The notes beneath the pieces are model-generated. The model saw only the letters and a list, made by a program, of their open reading frames with translations. It was not told where the DNA came from and did no database searches. From assembly GCA_023251285.1 (NCBI GenBank), contig JAHEZB010000090.1, positions 1 to 7,269 on the forward strand: a stretch of DNA of 7,269 bases, in the 5' to 3' direction. Made by a program: the position numbers and the translations under genes. The DNA comes from Chitinophagaceae bacterium. Its GTDB lineage: Bacteria; Bacteroidota; Bacteroidia; Chitinophagales; Chitinophagaceae. Position 1 is the first letter of the stretch. Each line of letters starts with the position of its first letter. Positions 1 to 6,075 of the stretch are shown one piece after another.

Positions 1-363
1 CACGTCATCGATAATGGTGATTCTCCGACGGTCGATTTCGTAACCTTTTTGTTCGCGGATAGCTCTGGCGATCTGAACAGAAGTGACACTACCAAATATC
101 TTTCCACTGGTACCGGTTTTAGCACCGATTTTCAATGGAGATTCCTGCAACACGCTGATCACACTGTTAATCTCGGCCAAAAGTTTTTCTTCTTTTTTCG
201 CAAGTTGTTTTTTGCGTTCTTCTAATTGTTTTAAATTAGAAGGGTTTGCTTCAACAGCAAATTTGTGTGGAATAAGATAATTACGGCCGTATCCGTCTTT
301 TACGTTTACCAATTCGTGGGCACCGCCCAGGTTATTTACATCCTGTATTAATATTACCTGCAT
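1..363 (-). CDS. rplI: 50S ribosomal protein bL9, 3' end beyond the window
   Basis: bL9 binds 23S rRNA near the base of the L1 stalk and is a two-domain protein joined by a long helix. The 121 codons present begin MQVILIQDVNNLGGAHELVN, followed by KDGYGRNYLIP, which is the typical N-terminal RNA-binding domain (about residues 1-45). A charged Lys/Glu-rich helix follows (about 50-80), then the start of the C-terminal domain with GAKTGTSGKIFGSVT. Usual length is about 148 residues, so some 25-30 residues lie off the left edge. An in-frame ATG four codons upstream (373-375) is possible, but the family normally starts at MQVIL, so I use 361-363. It is the last gene seen of the rpsF-rpsR-rplI operon, 89 nt after rpsR. 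There is no Shine-Dalgarno. Identification is certain. Confidence 0.97.
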   Translation of the reverse strand, partial: MQVILIQDVNNLGGAHELVNVKDGYGRNYLIPHKFAVEANPSNLKQLEERKKQLAKKEEKLLAEINSVISVLQESPLKIGAKTGTSGKIFGSVTSVQIARAIREQKGYEIDRRRITIIDDV

Positions 364-379
364 TTTATTTTGCATTTTT

Positions 380-440
380 ACCCAATCCTGTTCCCAACAA
401 TCGGGATCCAGAACTTTCTCCGCCGAAGGCGGATTAGGGT
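380..440 (-). repeat. Inverted repeats between rpsR and rplI, possible folded leader or REP-like element
   Basis: Read on the minus strand, the gap holds TCCGCC-TTC-GGCGGA (433-419), a GC-rich 6-bp hairpin that could also be drawn around a UUCG-type loop with one bulge. A weaker one, TCCC-7 nt-GGGA, lies further on. Flanking segments ACCCTAATCC (440-431) and GGATTGGGT (388-380) are complementary except for one bulged T, so the whole region could close into a branched structure, although the outer stem competes with the first hairpin for three bases. No T-run follows, so it does not look like a terminator. It could be a translational leader for rplI or a dispersed intergenic repeat. The sequence alone does not decide. 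Confidence 0.5.
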
Positions 441-452
441 GGTGAAAAAAAA

Positions 453-719
453 TTATTTCATTAGATCCGTTACGTAAGGAAGAATGGCCATTTGACGGGC
501 TTTCTTTACTGCTTCGCTCACTTTGCGCTGGTATTTCAAAGAATTACCGGTGATGCGGCGGGGAAGCAATTTCCCTTGTTCATTAAGGAATTTTTTCAAA
601 AAGTCGCCATCTTTATAATCAATGTATTTGATGCCTAACTTTTTGAAACGGCAATATTTCTTTGGCCGTTTTTCAGCTTTTATCGCTGTCAGGTATTTTA
701 TTTCATTTGGTTTAGGCAT
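453..719 (-). CDS. rpsR: 30S ribosomal protein bS18
   Basis: bS18 is a small-subunit protein of the 30S platform that pairs with bS6. The 88-residue product matches the family length and carries the core signature [17 protein letters not shown] (about 20-37), then [16 protein letters not shown] (51-66) and the C-terminal AILPYVTDL. The ATG at 717-719 lies inside the last codons of rpsF (8-nt overlap), which suggests translational coupling. It is preceded on the minus strand by GGAGGTGA (730-723), an 8-nt match to the complement of the 16S rRNA 3' tail at good spacing. No other gene in the window has this. In Bacteroidota, bS18 with bS6 and bS21 is known to help sequester the anti-Shine-Dalgarno, so the site may serve autoregulation (inference). 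Confidence 0.98.
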   Translation of the reverse strand: MPKPNEIKYLTAIKAEKRPKKYCRFKKLGIKYIDYKDGDFLKKFLNEQGKLLPRRITGNSLKYQRKVSEAVKKARQMAILPYVTDLMK

Positions 720-1074
720 GGTTCACCTCCGCTTTTTCAATTCCTGTTGGTACGCCTTTTTTTCTTTTGGCATTGTACTCGACGGCGTATTTGTCGAGTG
801 CAGTGAACATGTGGCGAATGACTGATTCATCGCGCAAAAGCTGTGTTTTCAGCTTTTCATTGAAGTCGGTTGGCGCAGCATATTCCAGAACCCAGTATAA
901 ACCGGTTGTTTTTTTCTGGATTGGATACGCCAGTGATTTTAATCCCCAGGGATTTTCGTTTACAACCTCTCCGCCATTTTCAGTAACCAGCGAAGTGAAC
1001 TTATTCTGAGCGGCTTTGAAGTCCTCTTCAGAAAGTACAGGGGTAAAAATCACCATCAATTCGTAATTCTGCAT
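712..1074 (-). CDS. rpsF: 30S ribosomal protein bS6
   Basis: bS6 binds the central domain of 16S rRNA on the 30S platform as a heterodimer with bS18. The 120-residue product starts [18 protein letters not shown] and has the family core [20 protein letters not shown] (43-62), with conserved [12 protein letters not shown] (79-90). The C-terminal tail (about 101-120) is short and charged, as is common. First gene of the operon: a TAnnTTTG-type promoter sits about 40 nt upstream, and the leader (ending CACGATTA before ATG) is A-rich with no Shine-Dalgarno. No classical bS6:bS18-binding leader is apparent in this short 5' region. The 3' end overlaps rpsR by 8 nt and encodes the rpsR ribosome-binding site. 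Identification is certain. Confidence 0.98.
   Translation of the reverse strand: MQNYELMVIFTPVLSEEDFKAAQNKFTSLVTENGGEVVNENPWGLKSLAYPIQKKTTGLYWVLEYAAPTDFNEKLKTQLLRDESVIRHMFTALDKYAVEYNAKRKKGVPTGIEKAEVNHA
723..730 (-). promoter_or_regulatory. Extended Shine-Dalgarno of rpsR
   Basis: GGAGGTGA on the minus strand is eight consecutive bases complementary to the conserved 16S 3' tail. The GGAGG core ends 6 nt before the rpsR ATG. It lies inside rpsF, where it is spelled by the codons GCG-GAG-GTG-AAC. The other nine gene starts in this window (rplI, rpsF, gdh, ccmD, ccmC, ccmB, the hydrolase, pth and the FAH gene) show A/T-rich leaders without any such motif, as is normal for Bacteroidota. Confidence 0.85.
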
Positions 1075-1114
1075 TAATCGTGTTTTTTGGTGAATAAAAT
1101 TTATAATTTGGGCG

Positions 1115-1147
1115 GCAAAGGTAAGGCATTTAAATTACTGATGAAAA
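1115..1147 (-). promoter_or_regulatory. Promoter of the rpsF-rpsR-rplI operon
   Basis: TACCTTTGC at 1123-1115 (minus strand) is an exact match to the Bacteroidota -7 consensus TAnnTTTG. A T-rich TTTT at 1147-1144 stands 20 nt upstream as a possible though imperfect -33 element (consensus TTG/TTTG). It lies between the gdh terminator and rpsF, which fits initiation of a separate ribosomal-protein transcript. Confidence 0.75.
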
Positions 1148-1194
1148 GAATTAAGCCTAATTATTCATAAATATTTGAAGGCTTTTGGAAACGA

Positions 1195-1232
1195 AAAAGA
1201 GCTGGCACTTTATGAAGTTTGCCAACTCTTTT
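1195..1232 (-). terminator. Rho-independent terminator of the gdh transcript
   Basis: A 13-bp inverted repeat (1195-1207 against 1220-1232) has a single G-T pair and a 12-nt loop whose ends can pair further (ACTT/AAGT). Read on the minus strand, the stem ends in CTCTTTTT, giving the U-run expected of an intrinsic terminator 24 nt after the gdh stop. The run of A bases on the opposite arm makes it nearly symmetric, so it could also work in the plus direction, but no plus-strand gene ends here. It separates gdh from the rpsF promoter. Confidence 0.88.
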
Positions 1233-1256
1233 CAATAATTTATCTCAAAATTCCTT

Positions 1257-2678
1257 TTATGGGAAAATTCCTAATTCGGCATAAGAAGTAGCTACTTTAT
1301 TAATAGCGCAAACATAAGCTGCTGTTCTCATATCCGGAATGGCCGGGGTTTTTTGCCAGATGTCAACGATTTCACGGGTTGCAGTAATCATGGTTTCTTC
1401 CAGGCCGCTTCTTACCAAATCCACTTCATCAGCGCCGTGAAGGATAAAATCCCTTTCAGATGCAGTCATCTTTTTTCCGGTAAGCTCTTCTACCTGGTTT
1501 ACAATATGATGATTCATATTTTCGCTGAATCTTTTTTCCAAACGGCCGTAACGTACATGGCTCAAATTTTTCAACCATTCAAAATAACTAACAGTAACAC
1601 CGCCGGCATTCAGGTACATATCCGGAACAATCAAGACGCCTTTTGGATTTAAAATTTCATCAGCTTCGGGTGACAAAGGTCCGTTTGCTGCTTCTCCTAC
1701 AATTTTTGCTTTTACCCGGCCAGCATTTTCTCCATTGATCACATTTTCCAAAGCAGCCGGAATTAAAATATCACAGTCCATTTCCAAAGCATCAGCTGAT
1801 TTTTCAAAGTTCTCAGCACCAGGGAAATCGAGAATAGAACCTGTTTTTTTGCGATGCAGCCATACATTTTCAACATCAAGCCCTTCATAATTTTTGATAG
1901 CACCTTCCATCTCTGCAAGGCCGACAATGATTGCACCTGCCTGCTGGAAAAATAATGCAGTATGATAACCGACGTTTCCTAATCCCTGCACACAAACACG
2001 TTTGCCTTTTACTCCTGTTGGTAAACCAATCTTTTCCATCAATGTTGTCATGTTGCACACCTCAGTAAGACCATAAAAAACGCCCAATCCTGTTGCTTCT
2101 CTTCTTCCACGCACACCGCCTTGCGAAACTGGTTTTCCTGTCACACACGCAGCAGCATCAATTTCGCCCGGATGCATAGCGGTATAGGTATCAAGTATCC
2201 ACGCCATTTCTCTTTCGCCCGTTCCATAATCCGGAGCCGGAACATCGGTGCCGGGTCCGATAAAGTTTTTCTTGATTAGTTCCGCAGTATAACGGCGGGT
2301 GATTTTTTCCAGTTCATAAGGTGTGTATTCCCTTGGACTTATTTTGATTCCGCCTTTGGCGCCTCCAAAAGGTACGTTTACGATTGCACATTTGTACGTC
2401 ATCAAAGCTGCCAGCGCCATAACTTCATCCTGGTTTACGGCATTGCTAAAACGGATGCCACCTTTACACGGTGTTTTGTGATGAGAATGTTGAACACGAT
2501 ATGCTTCCAACGTTACAATTTCACCATTTTCTCTTTTGATCGGGAAGCGCATCTGGTACACACTGTTGCACTGCTTTATTTGTTGCAGAATTCCATTATC
2601 CCATTGAGTAAAAACGGCCGCTTTATCAAAGCTTTTCTCTACGTTTTCAAAAAAACTATACGGAACTTTTGATGACAT
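1257..2678 (-). CDS. gdhA: Glutamate dehydrogenase (Glu/Leu/Phe/Val dehydrogenase family)
   Basis: Cytosolic enzyme interconverting glutamate and 2-oxoglutarate plus ammonia with NAD(P)H. The 473-residue product has the full two-domain plan. The N-terminal substrate domain contains [11 protein letters not shown] (Lys72, substrate binding), PFGGAKGGI (Lys108, catalytic) and [10 protein letters not shown] (Asp145). The Rossmann domain has the dinucleotide fingerprint QGLGNVG (231-237), followed by [11 protein letters not shown] (304-314) and [12 protein letters not shown] (357-368). An acidic residue near the end of the second Rossmann strand (Glu256) hints at NAD rather than NADP preference, but this is a weak inference. 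Length and motifs favour glutamate over leucine or phenylalanine dehydrogenase, which are shorter. It starts at ATG 2676-2678 behind an A/T-rich leader, 46 nt after the CcmD-like gene. I found no clear promoter in that gap, so read-through from ccmCD is likely. Confidence 0.95.
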   Translation of the reverse strand: MSSKVPYSFFENVEKSFDKAAVFTQWDNGILQQIKQCNSVYQMRFPIKRENGEIVTLEAYRVQHSHHKTPCKGGIRFSNAVNQDEVMALAALMTYKCAIVNVPFGGAKGGIKISPREYTPYELEKITRRYTAELIKKNFIGPGTDVPAPDYGTGEREMAWILDTYTAMHPGEIDAAACVTGKPVSQGGVRGRREATGLGVFYGLTEVCNMTTLMEKIGLPTGVKGKRVCVQGLGNVGYHTALFFQQAGAIIVGLAEMEGAIKNYEGLDVENVWLHRKKTGSILDFPGAENFEKSADALEMDCDILIPAALENVINGENAGRVKAKIVGEAANGPLSPEADEILNPKGVLIVPDMYLNAGGVTVSYFEWLKNLSHVRYGRLEKRFSENMNHHIVNQVEELTGKKMTASERDFILHGADEVDLVRSGLEETMITATREIVDIWQKTPAIPDMRTAAYVCAINKVATSYAELGIFP

Positions 2679-2724
2679 GATTTTTATTTTTTAATGAAAA
2701 TTTAAATGATCGATGTAACAATTA

Positions 2725-2949
2725 TTATAACGACTTTTCTTTTTTCGATACCTTTCTGTCAATTCTGATTAGATATAAAAAGAACACCACAAGGATAACG
2801 ATGCACACAGCCATTACTACATATATTTTATCATGGCTTCTCATTGTTTCGTCAACAGTAGGCGAAATGGTTTGTTGCGCCCACAAAACCGGGGAGAATA
2901 GAAATAGTATAACAGCAAAGCTTATGCGCTTTAAAAACAATTTATTCAT
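2725..2949 (-). CDS. ccmD: Small CcmD-like membrane protein of cytochrome c maturation
   Basis: A 74-residue protein with an N-terminal hydrophobic segment resembling a signal peptide (about 8-24, ending VLWAQQ), a short extracytoplasmic stretch, one transmembrane helix (about 42-62, IYVVMAVCIVILVVFFLYLI) and a basic cytoplasmic tail RKVSKKEKS. This matches the small CcmD-family proteins found after ccmC in Bacteroidota. In the classical system CcmD joins the CcmABC complex and helps release haem-loaded CcmE. The sequence itself is too short for independent proof, so the assignment rests on topology plus position: its ATG overlaps the end of ccmC by 8 nt (2942-2949). It is longer than proteobacterial CcmD because of the extra leader-like segment. 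Confidence 0.8.
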   Translation of the reverse strand: MNKLFLKRISFAVILFLFSPVLWAQQTISPTVDETMRSHDKIYVVMAVCIVILVVFFLYLIRIDRKVSKKEKSL

Positions 2950-3625
2950 GAATTAAATTTTTATTGACAAGCAGGCTTAAACGTATCTTTAGACTGCTGA
3001 TCCAGATTCCTAAAAGCAACCAGCCAAAAACCGCAGGCCAAAAGATCAAACGCATCGTAGCATCAAGGCTGTCGCCTCCGAGCGCCGGATTTCCACCGCC
3101 TTTTGCACCTTCCATTCCTCCGGGATGAAGAGACTGTACAAGGCGTGGCAGGATCATTATTAAAGGGATATAAATAAAATAGGCGAAAATATTATAGACG
3201 GAAGAGACGCGTGCTCTTTTATCAAAATCAGTCATGGAACCCCGTAAAACGATGTAGGCCAAATAAATCAAAACTGCAATGGCAGCAGCGATCTGTTTGG
3301 GATCGTTGCTCCAGAATTCCCCCCAGGTATATTTCGCCCAGATCGAGCCGGTTGCTAACCCAAGAATTCCGAATATAATTCCTGTTTTTGCAAACTCAGA
3401 TGCATAGATATCGTATTTAAGGTTTTGAGTTCTAAGATAGGCAATAGAATAAGCAAGGGATAAAGTAAGCAATCCCATTTGCCCAAACCACATGGGAACA
3501 TGAAAGAAGAAATTACGAATACTTTGGTGAAGATTTCCAATAATGGGAACAGGAATCAGAAAACCGGCAGTGAAGGTTAAAAACATGAAAATAATACACA
3601 ATATCTTCCACCACTTTAGTTGCAT
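2942..3625 (-). CDS. ccmC: Haem-handling membrane protein CcmC (CcsA/CcmC family)
   Basis: Inner-membrane protein that presents haem to the chaperone CcmE for attachment to c-type cytochromes. From the ATG at 3623-3625 it has 227 residues and about six hydrophobic segments. Counting from that Met, the tryptophan-rich periplasmic motif reads IWAKYTWGEFWSNDPKQ (about 95-111). Candidate haem-ligand histidines are in NFFFHVPMWF (His42) and QSLHPGG (His167). The proteobacterial motif has WD where this protein has ND, a variation I believe is common in Bacteroidota homologues. A TTG start at 3646 is open in frame, but it lies inside the exact -7 promoter element (3651-3644), so it cannot be in the main transcript and I reject it. 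The loop after His167 is glycine-rich. It overlaps ccmD downstream. Confidence 0.93.
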   Translation of the reverse strand: MQLKWWKILCIIFMFLTFTAGFLIPVPIIGNLHQSIRNFFFHVPMWFGQMGLLTLSLAYSIAYLRTQNLKYDIYASEFAKTGIIFGILGLATGSIWAKYTWGEFWSNDPKQIAAAIAVLIYLAYIVLRGSMTDFDKRARVSSVYNIFAYFIYIPLIMILPRLVQSLHPGGMEGAKGGGNPALGGDSLDATMRLIFWPAVFGWLLLGIWISSLKIRLSLLVNKNLIHE

Positions 3626-3643
3626 GTAGTTTTTTTTGTAGGG

Positions 3644-3678
3644 CAAAATTAAGGATAATATCCTTCTATTTCTTCAAA
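3644..3678 (-). promoter_or_regulatory. Promoter of ccmC-ccmD(-gdh)
   Basis: TAATTTTG at 3651-3644 (minus strand) exactly matches TAnnTTTG, with TTTG at 3678-3675 as a -33 element at 23 nt spacing, at the long end of the usual range. The predicted leader before the ATG at 3625 would be only about 12-15 nt and is a run of A bases. A perfect 7-bp inverted repeat (3651-3665) covers the spacer up to the edge of the -7 element and could be an operator. Confidence 0.7.
3651..3665. repeat. Palindrome in the ccmC promoter spacer
   Basis: AAGGATA-A-TATCCTT is a perfect inverted repeat with 7-bp arms around one central base. It lies between the -33 and -7 elements and abuts the latter. Position and symmetry suit a dimeric regulator binding site. 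I cannot name a regulator for it, and it may be chance in AT-rich DNA. Confidence 0.5.
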
Positions 3679-3771
3679 TGTTTAACAAGCACTTATGTTT
3701 TTGGATGTAATTTGAAGGAAGCAACAGAGAAGTGTAAATTTTCAAAAAGTACCGATAAATCGTCGAACATG

Positions 3772-3802
3772 AATTATCAAATAATGAGATAAATTGATAA
3801 TT
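3772..3802 (-). repeat. AT-rich 9-bp hairpin downstream of ccmB
   Basis: AATTATCAA (3772-3780) and TTGATAATT (3794-3802) are perfect inverted arms with a 13-nt loop, 22 nt beyond the ccmB stop codon in the direction of ccmB transcription. There is no clean U-run and the stem is weak (two G-C pairs), so it is a poor intrinsic terminator, but it could protect the ccmB 3' end. The rest of the 199-nt ccmB-ccmC gap holds the ccmC promoter and no credible gene. Confidence 0.5.
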
Positions 3803-3824
3803 TAATAAACTTAAACCTGTAGAA

Positions 3825-4478
3825 TCAATCCCTCCATAAAAAAGGAAACAGTACAATAGATAATACAATAACCAATAAATCCAGCCCCGTTAATAAAAGA
3901 GAAATTTGTAAAATCGCTCCTTCTCTGAAAACTTCGCCATAAGCGGATTTTGATAAGCGAATCAATAACAATAATTGTGGAATAATAAGCGGAAATCCCA
4001 GTATCGCCATAATTGCCGCATTTTGATTCGCTTTTGCTGCAATTGCAGACATTAACGTAAATACCAGGCTTAAACTTAATCCTCCGAGACAAGCAATACC
4101 AATAAATTGTAATTCGTTCATTACCGGATTTCCCAATAAAATTCTAAACAGAACCAAGCTCAACAAAACCATCAAAAGCATAATTACCGTACTGTAAATT
4201 ATTTTAGAAATTATAAATTGTATCGGACTTACGATTGAATAAAAATAAAGCATGCGGCCGTGGCTTTCCTGCATGAAACTTTTAGCCACCGCATTTACAC
4301 ACACAAACAATTGGATCATCCAAAACAGCCCGTTATAAACAGTACTTTCCGGTTGGCCCATTGCCAGGTACAACACAAAAATGGTACTGGCGACGTAAAG
4401 TAAAATTCCAAAAAAAGTATGCTGCTGCCGTAGTTCGAGCAGAAAGTCTTTTTTTAAGAGCGTGATTATTTTGGACAC
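3825..4478 (-). CDS. ccmB: Haem exporter membrane subunit CcmB
   Basis: Permease subunit of the CcmAB ABC transporter, which powers release of haem-loaded CcmE in cytochrome c maturation. The 217 residues are close to the usual 220. The protein opens with the family-type cytoplasmic segment LLKKDFLLELRQQHTFFGILLYV (from about 7) and has about six hydrophobic helices. It contains ESHGRMLYFY (71-80), SPIQFIISKI (84-93), GNPVMNELQFIGI (116-128) and the LGFPLIIPQLLL segment (160-171). The only usable start is GTG at 4476-4478, because a TAA lies in frame seven codons upstream. The leader is AT-rich without Shine-Dalgarno. Possible -7 elements are imperfect (CATCTTTG at 4496-4489), and if used would leave almost no leader. 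The gene for its ATPase, ccmA, is not in this window. Confidence 0.93.
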   Translation of the reverse strand: MSKIITLLKKDFLLELRQQHTFFGILLYVASTIFVLYLAMGQPESTVYNGLFWMIQLFVCVNAVAKSFMQESHGRMLYFYSIVSPIQFIISKIIYSTVIMLLMVLLSLVLFRILLGNPVMNELQFIGIACLGGLSLSLVFTLMSAIAAKANQNAAIMAILGFPLIIPQLLLLIRLSKSAYGEVFREGAILQISLLLTGLDLLVIVLSIVLFPFLWRD

Positions 4479-4810
4479 AATAAAATTTACAAAGATGTAT
4501 TACAAACAAAACGTAAAAATACTTTTTAAATTTTCATTCGTAGACAATTCTGAAGTTTGAATAGGATTAATATGAATCCAGATAAGGCGCTTTTTTTGAA
4601 TAGACAGATAAATCAATTCCAATAAAGCAACAAATAACCCTGATTTTAAATATTGTTTTAATACTTTTTTCGAATATAAATTCAACTGTTTGCCAATGTT
4701 GGCCTCCAACGCATTTATCGCTTCTATCAGGCATAGAAATTGTACCGATTTTTATTAGATTAAATAAATTTGTGATTGATAGCTATTCGTGAAAATTTAA
4801 ATTAAATGAC
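4479..4810. other. Divergent intergenic region between ccmB and the hydrolase gene
   Basis: This 332-nt AT-rich stretch contains the hydrolase promoter (4740-4772) and presumably that of ccmB. A minus-strand reading frame (about 4500-4709, TTG start) would give a Lys/Leu-rich 69-residue peptide with no motif I recognise. The frame is open only because the DNA is AT-rich and short, so I do not call a gene. Short inverted repeats such as GCCAA-TG-TTGGC near 4692-4703 are unremarkable. A degraded gene remnant is possible but I cannot identify one. Confidence 0.6.
4740..4772 (+). promoter_or_regulatory. Promoter of the alpha/beta hydrolase gene
   Basis: TAAATTTG at 4765-4772 exactly matches the Bacteroidota -7 consensus TAnnTTTG, and TTG at 4740-4742 stands 22 nt upstream as a -33 element. 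The resulting leader to the ATG at 4811 would be about 30 nt and AT-rich. Confidence 0.7.
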
Positions 4811-5467
4811 ATGGAAAAACGTACCGTAAATATTGAATTAAATGACGTAACGCTAATTGGAAATCTGAATCAACCATCCAAACCGCGCGCGCTCGTGATT
4901 TTTGCACATGGAAGTGGCAGCAGCCGTTTAAGTGCGAGGAATAAATATGTAGCGGATATTTTAAATGAACATCATATTACAACCTTGCTTACCGACCTTT
5001 TAACGCCTCAAGAAGATGAGGTTTACGAAAACCGTTTTAATACCGATCTATTGACGGACAGATTGATTAGAGTCACAGAAAAAATGCTGGAGCAAATTGC
5101 CTTTGACGTTTTACCGATTGGATATTTTGGCGCCAGTACAGGAGCAGCGTCGGCTTTGGACGCGGCCGCTTTTCTTGGCGATACAGTGAAGGCTATTGTG
5201 TGCCGTGGAGGAAGGGTAGATATGGCTAAAAACTTATCAAAGGTAAGAGCGGAAATTTTATTAATTGTTGGCTCCCGTGATTTACCGGTCATCGATTTGA
5301 ATCAGAAGGCGTATGAGTCTATTCGTACAGAAAAGAAGATGCACGTTGTAGAAGGTGCTTCACATTTGTTTGACGAGCCGGGTACTTTGGATGAAGTAGC
5401 AAATATAGCAGCAGATTGGTTTGAACTGCATTTATGCAATCGGACGCTTACTGAAAACACTCATTAG
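4811..5467 (+). CDS. Alpha/beta hydrolase, dienelactone hydrolase-like
   Basis: A 218-residue cytoplasmic alpha/beta-fold hydrolase of unknown substrate. The catalytic set appears complete: oxyanion-loop motif FAHGSGSSR (31-39), nucleophile elbow GYFGASTGAAS (104-114, Ser109), acid in VGSRDLP (Asp157) and histidine in EGASHLFDE (His185). There is no signal peptide. This subgroup, with HGSGSSR, TDLLTPQE and the GASTGAAS elbow, is commonly encoded beside or fused to a phosphoribosyltransferase domain, and the next gene here is exactly that, though broken. The start at ATG 4811 fits the family N-terminus VNIELNDVTLIGNL. Stop is TAG, 2 nt before the start of the phosphoribosyltransferase remnant, indicating an original two-gene operon. 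Function beyond ester or thioester-type hydrolysis cannot be stated. Confidence 0.88.
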   Translation: MEKRTVNIELNDVTLIGNLNQPSKPRALVIFAHGSGSSRLSARNKYVADILNEHHITTLLTDLLTPQEDEVYENRFNTDLLTDRLIRVTEKMLEQIAFDVLPIGYFGASTGAASALDAAAFLGDTVKAIVCRGGRVDMAKNLSKVRAEILLIVGSRDLPVIDLNQKAYESIRTEKKMHVVEGASHLFDEPGTLDEVANIAADWFELHLCNRTLTENTH

Positions 5468-5469
5468 TT

Positions 5470-5913
5470 ATGTATTTTAGCAACAGATTTGATGCGGCTA
5501 TGTAGCTTTCAAAAAAACTGGATAAATACAGAGGGCAAGACGGAGTGATTCTTGATGTACCCCGCAGTGGTTTTCCCATTGGCTTTTACCTGGCCCCGTA
5601 CCTTCATTTTCAACTGGGTCTGTTGATGACTAAAAAACCCGGCCATCCTTTTAACGAAGAATTCGCAATAGGAGCGGTCGGTTTAGAAGATTCAATTAGT
5701 GAAGACACTGAAAATGTGCCGCCCGACCATATAAAATAGACAACTTCGGAAATTCATGAACAATTAAAAAAGCGTTATAAAGATTTTATGGGTGAAAAAG
5801 AACCTGTGGATTTGAAAGCGAAAATTGTCATTGTCGTCGATAATGGTATTGCTGCCGGCCGTACAATTCTGCATCTTTTAAAAGAATTGAATGCACGAGG
5901 TCATGCAGCATAA
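5470..5913 (+). pseudogene. Broken phosphoribosyltransferase gene with two in-frame amber codons
   Basis: One continuous frame from ATG 5470 reads as a phosphoribosyltransferase of the type that accompanies this hydrolase. It starts MYFSNRFDAAM, then TAG (5503-5505, codon 12), LSKKLDKYRGQDGVILDVPR and FNEEFAIGAVGLEDS. A second TAG (5737-5739, codon 90) follows, then EQLKKRYKDFMGEKEPVDL and IVIVVDNGIAAGRTIL, ending at TAA 5911-5913 (codon 148). Intact relatives are roughly 210 residues, so the last third is missing, and the sequence after TAA shows no resemblance. At both amber sites glutamine would be plausible (CAG to TAG). The PRPP-binding loop is degraded: VVDNGIAAG against the usual VVDDGIATG. 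There is no frameshift, so inactivation is probably recent. A split functional protein is very unlikely. Confidence 0.85.
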
Positions 5914-5961
5914 TTCTTTTCTTACATTTTTTTCATAATTAATAGACATCGTTCTAAAATT

Positions 5962-5969
5962 TATTTTTG
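5962..5969 (+). promoter_or_regulatory. Possible -7 promoter element upstream of pth
   Basis: TATTTTTG exactly matches TAnnTTTG, but no TTG stands at the expected upstream distance. A near match, TATCTTCG (6063-6070), lies closer to the gene. Either would place the pth start within the transcript only if the ATG at 6076 is used. The surrounding 162-nt gap (5914-6075) otherwise holds only an 18-codon frame from ATG 5999, which I do not call. Confidence 0.45.
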
Positions 5970-6075
5970 CCAAAACGTCCCATCTATTTCCTTTGAATAT
6001 GATTAAAGCCATTTTTGAAAAAAGTTTAAAAAAATCTGCACATGAAAATACTTGAATCCTTTTATCTTCGTTCTA

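Noticed and set aside
1195..1232. Hairpin considered as a mobile-element end or small RNA
   Set aside because: Position right after gdh and the U-run make a simple intrinsic terminator the sufficient explanation.
3672..3717. CTTCAAAT / ATTTGAAG inverted pair upstream of ccmC
   Set aside because: 8-bp arms separated by 30 nt in AT-rich DNA, easily expected by chance.
3674..3868. Minus-strand 64-residue frame overlapping the ccmB 3' end
   Set aside because: Shadow of ccmB extended into the AT-rich spacer, composed mostly of Tyr/Leu/Phe/Ser, with no family resemblance.
4500..4709. Minus-strand 69-residue frame (TTG start) in the ccmB-hydrolase gap
   Set aside because: No recognisable motif, weak start and low-complexity Lys/Leu/Ile composition as expected from AT-rich non-coding DNA. 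The opposite strand and other frames gave no known protein remnant either.
5545..5739. GTG-started 64-residue protein inside the phosphoribosyltransferase remnant
   Set aside because: It is only the segment between the two amber codons and lacks the PRPP-binding loop, so it is not a stand-alone gene.
5999..6055. 18-codon ATG frame just before pth
   Set aside because: Very short, Lys-rich, overlaps the putative leader and has no supporting signal. An upstream regulatory peptide cannot be excluded but is unsupported.
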